Under the pieces are notes generated by a model, which saw nothing but the letters and a program-made list of their open reading frames with translations, did not search any database and had not been told where the DNA came from. A stretch of 6,670 bases of DNA, from NCBI GenBank assembly GCA_007124535.1, contig SLEY01000342.1, forward strand, positions 1-6,670, in the 5' to 3' direction. The stretch is from Planctomycetaceae bacterium (GTDB taxonomy: Bacteria; Planctomycetota; Planctomycetia; Pirellulales; Pirellulaceae). Below, in pieces: positions 1-6,196 of this stretch. Position 1 is the first letter of the stretch, and every line of letters begins with the position of its first letter. A program made the position numbers and the translations under genes.

Positions 1-70
1 ACCAGCGGTCGAACTCCTGCAGATTCCGGGGGTAATCGATGCCTGCTACAGGCGAGGGGAAGGTTTCCAT
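1..70 (-). CDS. IS1595/ISXO2-like transposase, N-terminal fragment (runs off left edge)
   Basis: Reading the minus strand from an ATG at 70-68 gives 23 codons with no stop before the window edge. The peptide starts METFPSPVAG and contains YPRNLQEFDRW. A short N-terminal segment of the form 'YPRxLxEFxxxF' is, from memory, how IS1595-family (ISXO2-like DDE) transposases begin, just before their zinc-ribbon region. A TAG stop lies two codons upstream in frame, so this ATG is the most upstream possible start. No well-spaced Shine-Dalgarno is seen; the only AGGG is one base from the ATG. Upstream sequence looks like an insertion-sequence terminus with a promoter, which supports the call. The zinc ribbon and catalytic residues are outside the window, so intactness cannot be judged. 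The alternative is an unrelated short ORF. Confidence 0.55.
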   Translation of the reverse strand, partial: METFPSPVAGIDYPRNLQEFDRW

Positions 71-78
71 GCCCTAAG

Positions 79-107
79 ACACTACATGTAGTGGTCACTT
101 GCGTCAA
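79..107 (-). promoter_or_regulatory. Candidate sigma70-like promoter for the transposase
   Basis: On the minus strand a -35-like TTGACG (plus positions 102-107, five of six consensus bases) is followed by exactly 17 bp and a -10-like TAGTGT (79-84, keeping the first T, the A and the last T). Only 8 bases separate the -10 box from the ATG at 70, so transcription would start at or next to the start codon and give a leaderless or nearly leaderless message. This would explain why no usable ribosome binding site is seen. It is inferred from spacing and consensus only. Confidence 0.4.
80..93. repeat. 14-bp perfect palindrome overlapping the -10 box
   Basis: CACTACATGTAGTG is its own exact reverse complement. 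It overlaps four of the six bases of the candidate -10 box of the transposase promoter, as a repressor operator would. The half-sites resemble the TACA/TGTA halves bound by BlaI/MecI-type repressors, but those operators normally have two bases between the halves and this one has none. It could also be a transposase binding site or simply part of the element end. Confidence 0.6.
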
Positions 108-110
108 GTG
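96..110. repeat. Short inverted repeat, 6-bp arms and 3-base loop
   Basis: CACTTG and CAAGTG are perfect inverted copies around CGT. The hairpin lies over the candidate -35 box and within the putative insertion-sequence terminus. A terminus that can fold is common in insertion sequences, where it limits read-through or serves as a transposase contact; which applies here is not known. Confidence 0.5.
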
Positions 111-120
111 GATACCCCGT

Positions 121-158
121 AGCGTGAACTCCAACCGCACGCTAAAGCGTGAACTCCA
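121..158. repeat. AGCGTGAACTCCA direct repeat with small hairpin
   Basis: The 13-mer AGCGTGAACTCCA occurs at 121-133 and again at 146-158, a period of 25 bp. The second copy's first six bases also form a hairpin with CACGCT at 138-143 across a 2-base loop. Identical copies plus a palindrome in a non-coding stretch suggest a dispersed REP-like intergenic repeat, next to which the insertion sequence landed. Only two copies are present, with no spacers of constant length beyond that, so it is not a CRISPR array. Confidence 0.55.
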
Positions 159-231
159 GCGCATCTGCGAGGAGGGCGTGGTCCGGTTCGAATGATCTGC
201 TGACTACCGATTCCAGGTAGGCTGGCGAACG

Positions 232-262
232 TTGTGTGAATCCGCTAGCCTCAGTGGATAAT
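232..262 (+). promoter_or_regulatory. Weak candidate promoter for the PQQ/LamG gene
   Basis: GATAAT at 257-262 matches five of six bases of the -10 consensus. The nearest -35-like hexamer, TTGTGT at 232-237, keeps only the first three consensus bases and sits 19 bp away, so the pair is poor. If real, transcription would begin near 269-270 and leave a leader of about 45 bases before the ATG at 315. Confidence 0.2.
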
Positions 263-298
263 GACGCGACGGTGGTTGACACGGGCACGAACCGGAAC

Positions 299-305
299 GG
301 GAGGG
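299..305 (+). promoter_or_regulatory. Ribosome binding site that fixes the start at 315
   Basis: GGGAGGG lies 9 bases before the ATG at 315, an ideal Shine-Dalgarno placement. The in-frame upstream ATG at 261 has no such site, and would put 18 arginine- and threonine-rich residues in front of an otherwise clean signal peptide. This decides the start of the large gene. Confidence 0.75.
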
Positions 306-314
306 AATGCTACG

Positions 315-3300
315 ATGTTCGTTCGGTATCTGACAATTGGGTTGGTCCTGGGGGCGTGCCTCCGCATGGGACTGCCGGTTACGGCCAGCGGGGACGATTG
401 GCCGACTTACCGCTATGACGCGAGTCGCTCGGGATTTTCGCCGCATGCTTTGCCCGGGGAATTGGAACGGCATTGGCGAAGGCAATTACCGCAATACGAA
501 GTGGCCTTCCCGCACGAGCCGCGCAAGCAGTTTGATGCTTCGCACCAGCCCGTATATGCGGCTGGAGTGGTGGTGGTCGCCTGTCCGGCCGACGGCAGCG
601 TCCGGGCGTATGCGGCGGCGACGGGCGAGGAACTCTGGCGTTACTATGCCGAGGCGCCGGTCCGTCTGGCGCCGGTACTGCATGAGGGCCGGGTGCTGTT
701 CGGCGCCGATGACGGCCGTTTCCGCTGCCTGGATCTCGAGAGTGGCGAGTTATTGTGGGAGCATCGGGCGTTTTTGGAGGAAGCTCCCGACGTGCGGCTG
801 TTGGGCAACCATCGTTTGATTTCGCACTGGCCGGTGCGGGGTGGCCCGGTGGTCTGGGACGAGACCGTGTATTTTGGAAGCGGTGTCTGGCCGACGATGG
901 GCGTCTTTGTTTGGGCGCTGGACGTTGGCACGGGGGAGCCCCGTTGGGTGCACTCCGGTTTGGGGCACATCCGGGGTGTCCGCATCGACCACGATGTCCG
1001 GCACGATTCGGGCATTTCCCCGCAGGGTTATCTGCTGGCCACGGAGCAGCGGCTGGTTGTGCCGTCCGGCCGATCGCATCCTCTGGGTTTGAATCGGGGC
1101 GATGGTTCGCTGTTTCATTGGGTGATGGGTTACCGCAGCGGGGATTGGCGGGTCGTATCCGGTGGCGATTACCTGCTGGTCGGCGAGCGGGGTGTGCTTT
1201 CGCAAGCGGATTTTCGCGAGGTGGGCAACACCTTTCAAGCTGCGGGGACGGCCGATCCTGACGAAGTCGAGGCGCGGCGGGATCTCACGGAATCGCCGCG
1301 CCAGCCGTACAAGTTGTTTCGGGGTGCCGATGCGAATTCGATCATCGACGGCTCGCTGGCTTACAGCCTGGTCGACGGGGTGTTTCTGATTCACGATTTG
1401 GCCCAGAGCGGCGTTGCGGAGCATGGGGAGAGTCCGTTACAGGCGGTATCGCATGTATTTCGTTGGGATGCGCGGATGACGCACCGGGCGCCGACGGGTC
1501 TGTCGGGCGACACGCGTTTGTTGGCGCGGGCGGGCGACACGTTTTACGGGCGGGCCGGTACGCGTCTGGTGGCGTTGCGGTTGACCGGGGAGACGCCGGC
1601 GGCCGAAGTGGTTTGGGAGGTTGAGGTGGAGGCTCGTCCGACGTCCGTCATTGCGGGCGGCGGCCGGTTGTTCGCCGCATTGGAGGACGGGACGCTGCTG
1701 GGTTTCGGCGCGGGGGTGGGTCCCGATTTCCAACCGCCGGAACCGGAACCCCGCGTGATCCACGCGGCGGAGCCCGAGGAGTTGGCGGCGGACGGCGATC
1801 CGCCAAGCGGTTTTGTGATCGCTTTGGGCGGTTTGAGTGCGGAGGAGACCGAGTGGTTCCTCCGGGAAACGCCGGCTCGTTTGATCGTGGTCGCGGAGGA
1901 CGCGGAGCCCCAGGCGCGCGAGCGCCGGCGGCTGGCTCTGGCGGGCCAGTATGGCAGGCGGGTCGAGCGTTTTCGCGGTGATCCTTGGCAGTTTCGACTG
2001 CCGCACTATCTGGCTTCGCTGCTCTGGTGTCGGGGCGAGGTGTTGGGCGTGCCGGAGGAAGCCGAATTGCAACGTTTGTGGGATGCCGTGCGGCCTTATG
2101 GAGGCCGGTTGCGTTACACCGGCAGCGAGGAGCAGAATCGGCAGTTTGCGGTTCGGGCTGCGGCGGCCGGTCTGGCGGGTGTCGAAATCGCCAGCGACGC
2201 CCGCGGTGTGACACTTAACCGCCCGGCGGGTCCCGAGGGGTCGGCCGACTGGACGCACGAGACGGCCGACGCGGCCCGCAGCTTCTTCTCGCGGGACACC
2301 GCGGTGCGTGCCCCCCTGGCCCCGCTGTGGTTCGGCGATGGGCCGGACTACGGGTTCGTCAAGCGGAAGGACTACGGGATCGGGGTCAAGCCGCAGGTGG
2401 TCCAGGGGCGGGTCTTTGCCCTGCAACAGCATACCCGGACGCTGGTCGCTTACGATGCCTACACCGGCTGCGTGTTGTGGCGGGCCCGTGGTGAGGGCGA
2501 GGACGCGGGGTTCATCACGCGCCATGCCGTGCTGCCCGACGGGGTCTATGCCGCCGGGCGGGGTTTGTGTGTGGTCTACGATCCGGCCAGCGGCGAACAA
2601 CAGCGGCGGATCGAGTATGCCGCGGGCGAAGACCAGCCGGCGCGAGCTGCGGGGATCGTGGTGACCGCCGATTCGATCTTGATCGCCGCTTCCCAATTCC
2701 CAGAGGTGCGGGCGATCGAACACGGCCTGTGGGATTTCGAGGAACTGATCTGTCTGGACCGCACCACCGGCGAAGAACGCTGGCGACGCAGCGCCGCCGA
2801 GCGTTTCAATATCAAAGCCCTGGCGGCCAGCGATGGCCGCGTGTACGTGACCGATTCTCTGTCGCCCCTCGCGATCGGCCGGTGGCAGCGGCGTGGCGAG
2901 GATTTGCAGGAGAGTTCGTCCCGAATCCTGGCGCTGGACGAGTCCACGGGGCGCGAACGTTGGTCGCACGAGTACACCGCCGACTATCGCCAGCATGGCG
3001 CGTCCGGCTGGACCACCGTCCGGGGCACCGACGACTGGCTGTCCTACGTCAAGGAATCAGGCCGGTTGCTGGCGGGACGTGCCGGCCATACCACGCTGCT
3101 GGACGGCGGGAGCGGCCAGCCGGTCTGGGCCCGAGCCATGTCGCTGGTCCAGCCCGTGGTGATCCTGGGCGATCGTTTTGTCGATCAGCGAGCCCGCATG
3201 TTCGAAATTGCCAGCGGTGAGCAACTGGAAAGCGGTCTGTTCGATCGCGGCGGGTGCAATTACGCCGTGGCCAATCGCTACCTGACGTTCCTCCGCGGCT

Positions 3301-4277
3301 GGACCGTCAGCTATGCCGATCTGGAAACGGGGGAGCAGCACTTTCTCCGCAACATGCGTTCCGGATGCAGCAACAGTTTGGTGGCCGCGTCCGGGGTGCT
3401 GAGCATGCCGCAGTACTCGGAACTCTGTGTCTGCAATTATCCGCTGCAGACCACGTCGGCCTGGCTCCATCTTCCCGAGGCGCCGGAGTGGGCGCCGCCG
3501 GAGACGGTGGCCTTGGAACCGCCGCCGATCCACATCCTGCCGCGTTTGACGCCCGACGAGGCCCGGGCAATGCACGCTTTTGCGCGGCGTTTCTTGGTGG
3601 AGGATCCGGAGGACGCGGAAGCTCATTTGAGGGCCCATTGGGATTTCGCGGGATTGGAAGATGGGGCCTCGGCCGCGGCCGACCGGTCGGGACGCGGGGT
3701 GGAATGCCGTTTGACCCATGCCCGTTTCACCACCGGGCCCGGGGGCCAGGCGTTGCTGTGTGACGGCCAGCAGGCCCCGGCCGTGGGGCGGGCGAGGTTG
3801 GGGGCAAGCGACCCGATCCGCGACGCCGTCACGCTGGCCGCTTGGGTCCGGATCGGCGAAACGCAGCCCTATGCGCGAGGCAACAGCGGGATTGTAGAAA
3901 GTCCCCAGCGTTATCGGCTGATGGTCTACGAAACCGAACCTCCCTATTCCATCCGCTTCGACGTGTTGGCAGAAGATGGCTCCTGGCGCAGCGCGGGCAG
4001 TCCTCAAGGCCAGATCCCGGCCGAACAGTGGGTGCATGTCGCCGGAACGTATGACAGCGAGACGGGCGAGACCGTGTTCTATTGGAACGGCGAACCCACG
4101 ACCCGCTCGAACCACCGGCCAGGCCGGATTCAACCGAGCGGGGAGGAACTGGTGGTCGGACTGCGTGACGGCGTCGCCCACCTCCACGGCGCGGTGGCGG
4201 ACGTGCGTGTCTACGACCGGGTCTTGGGCGAGGCCGTCATCGCTCGGCTGGCAGAACTCCGCCAGACGGAACGATGA
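315..4277 (+). CDS. Exported PQQ-like beta-propeller protein with Rossmann-like insert and C-terminal LamG domain (1320 aa)
   Basis: Residues 1-26 form a signal peptide (MFVRYLTIGLVLGAC start, possible cut near VTAS-G); VLGAC also fits a lipobox. The entry motif DWPTYRYDASRSGFS (28-42) opens a first PQQ-like propeller segment to about residue 470, with blade ends such as ATGEELW and ESGELLW. Residues about 499-635 resemble a class I methyltransferase Rossmann fold (GFVIALGG, LIVVAED, GDPWQF, AVRPYGGRL) but lack the GxGxG loop, so catalysis is doubtful. A second entry motif (645-659) opens a second propeller segment (blade ends TTGEERW, STGRERW) to about 1040, ending with cysteines 1018, 1038 and 1040. 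Residues about 1107-1313 look like a LamG/concanavalin-type jellyroll (TLAAWVRIG, QWVHVAGTYD, VADVRVYDR). Similar proteins are, from memory, frequent in planctomycetes. No PQQ-dehydrogenase catalytic signature was recognised, so a binding or scaffold role is more likely than an oxidase. The function is unknown. The gene is convergent with the deacetylase gene. Confidence 0.88.
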   Translation: MFVRYLTIGLVLGACLRMGLPVTASGDDWPTYRYDASRSGFSPHALPGELERHWRRQLPQYEVAFPHEPRKQFDASHQPVYAAGVVVVACPADGSVRAYAAATGEELWRYYAEAPVRLAPVLHEGRVLFGADDGRFRCLDLESGELLWEHRAFLEEAPDVRLLGNHRLISHWPVRGGPVVWDETVYFGSGVWPTMGVFVWALDVGTGEPRWVHSGLGHIRGVRIDHDVRHDSGISPQGYLLATEQRLVVPSGRSHPLGLNRGDGSLFHWVMGYRSGDWRVVSGGDYLLVGERGVLSQADFREVGNTFQAAGTADPDEVEARRDLTESPRQPYKLFRGADANSIIDGSLAYSLVDGVFLIHDLAQSGVAEHGESPLQAVSHVFRWDARMTHRAPTGLSGDTRLLARAGDTFYGRAGTRLVALRLTGETPAAEVVWEVEVEARPTSVIAGGGRLFAALEDGTLLGFGAGVGPDFQPPEPEPRVIHAAEPEELAADGDPPSGFVIALGGLSAEETEWFLRETPARLIVVAEDAEPQARERRRLALAGQYGRRVERFRGDPWQFRLPHYLASLLWCRGEVLGVPEEAELQRLWDAVRPYGGRLRYTGSEEQNRQFAVRAAAAGLAGVEIASDARGVTLNRPAGPEGSADWTHETADAARSFFSRDTAVRAPLAPLWFGDGPDYGFVKRKDYGIGVKPQVVQGRVFALQQHTRTLVAYDAYTGCVLWRARGEGEDAGFITRHAVLPDGVYAAGRGLCVVYDPASGEQQRRIEYAAGEDQPARAAGIVVTADSILIAASQFPEVRAIEHGLWDFEELICLDRTTGEERWRRSAAERFNIKALAASDGRVYVTDSLSPLAIGRWQRRGEDLQESSSRILALDESTGRERWSHEYTADYRQHGASGWTTVRGTDDWLSYVKESGRLLAGRAGHTTLLDGGSGQPVWARAMSLVQPVVILGDRFVDQRARMFEIASGEQLESGLFDRGGCNYAVANRYLTFLRGWTVSYADLETGEQHFLRNMRSGCSNSLVAASGVLSMPQYSELCVCNYPLQTTSAWLHLPEAPEWAPPETVALEPPPIHILPRLTPDEARAMHAFARRFLVEDPEDAEAHLRAHWDFAGLEDGASAAADRSGRGVECRLTHARFTTGPGGQALLCDGQQAPAVGRARLGASDPIRDAVTLAAWVRIGETQPYARGNSGIVESPQRYRLMVYETEPPYSIRFDVLAEDGSWRSAGSPQGQIPAEQWVHVAGTYDSETGETVFYWNGEPTTRSNHRPGRIQPSGEELVVGLRDGVAHLHGAVADVRVYDRVLGEAVIARLAELRQTER

Positions 4278-4280
4278 CAT

Positions 4281-6149
4281 TTATCGCGGGGCCGGCGTTT
4301 CCTCCTGTCCGAGCCAGGTGGCAAAGGCGCGGGTCTCCGTCTGGCTGGGCGTGTACCGCCCGCCCGTGTACTCGTTCTGGACCCACATGAACCGGTCGCA
4401 GAACCACGCGCCGTTGTTCGTGCCGTCCGCACGGACGATCATCGGGATGCAGTCGCCCTCCGCTCGCGGGCTGGCCAGGATCGTGTCACTCCAGCCTTCT
4501 TCCAGCGAGCGAAATCGGTGCAGCGAATAACGTTGGGCATCGGAGAACACCACGTCGGCGTGACCGTCCCGGTCGACATCGACGAAACGCAGGCCCGCGT
4601 CGCGGCCCCGGGCATCCACGATCGCCGTGCCGTCGGGCAAGGTGAAGGGCAACCGGGTCCAGCCGCTGCCGGTCCAGCGAAACACGGCGCTGCCCTCGGG
4701 CCCGCCCACGATCAGTTCGCTGATCCCGTCCCCGCTCAGGTCCCGCATCCGCACGCCCTGGTCGATTCCGCCGCGTGCGGTGTACACCGGCCCGTCCCGT
4801 TCCAGACCGTCGAGTCCCTGCGGATCTTCGTTCCACTGCTGACCGTCGTAATGCCATAGCCCGGCGACCGCTTCGTTGCGAATCAACAGACTGGCATGGC
4901 CGTTCGCTTGGAGCACGCCGAAACGCACGCCCGTCTCCCGAGGCGGCCCCCCGGCGTCGAGCGTCACCAGCGGGACCGGGAAATCACCGGTCCGCCAACG
5001 CGGCTCGTCCGGCGACCAGCGGCGGGTTTTTTGTACTTCGGCATTGCCGATCACCACGTCCATGAAACCGTTGTGATTCAGGTCCAGGATCCGAACGCCA
5101 TGATCGCCGCCGCAAGCGGCCCGCAACGTCTGGCCGCCCAGCAAGTTCTGCACCAGCCGTTCATGGACCTCGTGAAAGTTCAAAAACTTCACCGCCGCTC
5201 CGTGCCGCTCGACGGCATGATCGATCAACTCGATCACCTGATCGTTGCGGATCCACGCGCCGGCATGGAACGTCAGAACGTAGATCCCTTCTTTGACCAC
5301 CGTCGCGTCGATGGCCGCCTTCATGTCCGCCACGGTGTCCGCATGGTGCGGGCCTTGCAGATTATGCCCCTGCCAATCGTCCGGGATCGACGAGGGCAGT
5401 TCCCAGGCCAGCCGACCGATGACGTAGGGATATGGATAGTTGTCGATATAGTTGACAAACCCGCGATCGCGCGGCACGTACTTGTCGAATCGCGAACGGC
5501 CGTCCTCCACCGCCAAAATCTCCGCCGGGATGCTGGGATCGGCCGGAGTGACCAGCTGGAAGATCGACGAGTCCAAATGCAGGAAATTCCCCTCCGGCGT
5601 CGTTCGGTTGAAGATCTCCGCGAAGAAACGCGGGCTGATCGAGTTCATCGAATCGCAACAGGGCATGCGAAAGGCCACCGGCCGGGCGCCGGCAATCTCG
5701 AACATCTGGTCCACACCGCGGTCGTACGTGGTCTTCGCGCGGTCAAAATCGTCGTGCCGCAGCAACGGGCAAGGGTGATCGTAGGTATGCGGTTCAATGC
5801 TTACCCCCTCTGCCAGCCACTGTTGCAACCGCGGATGCTCGACGTCCAAACGGTTGCCCATGCAGCTGACCGGGGCCCGGCCGTCGATCTGTTTCAGTCG
5901 TTCCAGCACCGGGCGGAGGAAGCGTTCGAAATGCTCCGGATCGCGCAGGTCATCGATCGACAGCACGATCACGGTCCGGACGTCCGGTTCACCGACCCAT
6001 TGTGGCGTGGTCAGCCGGGCCGTATCGAGGCCTACATAGTAAGGGTTCAGAAACTCGTCCAAGTAGACCAGCCGGTTTCCCACTCCGCCTGCCGCAGAGT
6101 GGAAGGGGCTGGCCAGCAGCAGGCACAGCAGGATCAAACGCAGGTTCAT
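4281..6149 (-). CDS. Secreted polysaccharide deacetylase-like protein fused to FG-GAP/VCBS repeats (622 aa)
   Basis: Residues 1-20 are a signal peptide (basic start, LILLCLLLAS core, cut near HSAA-GG), so the protein acts outside the cytoplasm. Residues about 57-330 are a divergent NodB/CE4 deacetylase domain: SIDD at 64-67 supplies the aspartate pair of motif 1, HTYDHP at 121-126 is the metal-binding HxxxH of motif 2, RMP at 161-163 is motif 3 and LTFH at 292-295 is the final histidine motif. Known family members use a metal to hydrolyse N- or O-acetyl groups on polysaccharides; the substrate here cannot be read. Residues about 345-560 hold three calcium-type FG-GAP/VCBS loops: DLNHNG (356), DLSGDG (470) and DVDRDG (524), suggesting a small propeller for binding or stability. 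GGGAGA ends 9 bases before the ATG. The sulfatase gene lies 47 bp upstream on the same strand, so cotranscription is likely. Confidence 0.85.
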   Translation of the reverse strand: MNLRLILLCLLLASPFHSAAGGVGNRLVYLDEFLNPYYVGLDTARLTTPQWVGEPDVRTVIVLSIDDLRDPEHFERFLRPVLERLKQIDGRAPVSCMGNRLDVEHPRLQQWLAEGVSIEPHTYDHPCPLLRHDDFDRAKTTYDRGVDQMFEIAGARPVAFRMPCCDSMNSISPRFFAEIFNRTTPEGNFLHLDSSIFQLVTPADPSIPAEILAVEDGRSRFDKYVPRDRGFVNYIDNYPYPYVIGRLAWELPSSIPDDWQGHNLQGPHHADTVADMKAAIDATVVKEGIYVLTFHAGAWIRNDQVIELIDHAVERHGAAVKFLNFHEVHERLVQNLLGGQTLRAACGGDHGVRILDLNHNGFMDVVIGNAEVQKTRRWSPDEPRWRTGDFPVPLVTLDAGGPPRETGVRFGVLQANGHASLLIRNEAVAGLWHYDGQQWNEDPQGLDGLERDGPVYTARGGIDQGVRMRDLSGDGISELIVGGPEGSAVFRWTGSGWTRLPFTLPDGTAIVDARGRDAGLRFVDVDRDGHADVVFSDAQRYSLHRFRSLEEGWSDTILASPRAEGDCIPMIVRADGTNNGAWFCDRFMWVQNEYTGGRYTPSQTETRAFATWLGQEETPAPR

Positions 6150-6158
6150 CAGCGAGAA

Positions 6159-6164
6159 TCTCCC
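6159..6164 (-). promoter_or_regulatory. Ribosome binding site of the deacetylase gene
   Basis: On the minus strand GGGAGA sits 9 bases before the ATG at 6149-6147. This agrees with the signal peptide in fixing that start and shows that the gene can be translated independently of the upstream sulfatase. Confidence 0.65.
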
Positions 6165-6196
6165 GAGGATTTAAGGGAAGCGACGATGTGGGCGAA

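Larger units (their letters stand above)
71..118. mobile_element. Probable terminal end of the IS1595-like element
   Basis: On the minus strand this stretch starts GGGGTATCCACTTGACG and leads straight into the transposase ATG at 70. The short distance between a G-run terminus and the transposase start, and the dense palindromes (80-93 and 96-110), fit the left end of a small insertion sequence. The outer boundary near 118 is a guess, because the matching inverted repeat at the far end and the target-site duplication are not in the window. Confidence 0.4.
159..314. other. Intergenic leader region upstream of the PQQ/LamG gene
   Basis: No gene is supported here. Open frames starting at 236 and 261 run through this stretch but lack a ribosome binding site and are better explained as an upstream extension or a shadow of the gene that starts at 315. 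The stretch contains only a weak promoter candidate and the ribosome binding site listed separately. No riboswitch, tRNA or terminator-like hairpin was seen. Confidence 0.5.

Noticed and set aside
121..158. CRISPR-like spaced repeats
   Set aside because: There are only two 13-bp copies, separated by 12 bp, with no further units and no nearby cas gene.
276..281. Perfect TTGACA -35 hexamer upstream of the large gene
   Set aside because: At 16-18 bp downstream there is only the GGGAGGG ribosome binding site and no -10-like hexamer. The nearest TACGAT is about 29 bp away.
261..314. Upstream ATG start giving a 1338-residue version of the large protein
   Set aside because: No ribosome binding site precedes 261, and the extra 18 residues would spoil the signal peptide. 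GGGAGGG 9 bases before 315 supports the shorter form.
1437..2996. 519-codon open frame on the minus strand inside the large gene
   Set aside because: High GC and codon bias make the complementary frame open. The product is rich in R, P, Q and H, has no recognisable domain, and lies wholly opposite a well-supported gene.
3057..4280. 407-codon minus-strand open frame opposite the LamG region
   Set aside because: It is a shadow of the plus-strand gene. It begins next to the deacetylase stop codon, but no CxxCH, propeller or other domain was recognised, so it is not a continuation of the deacetylase.
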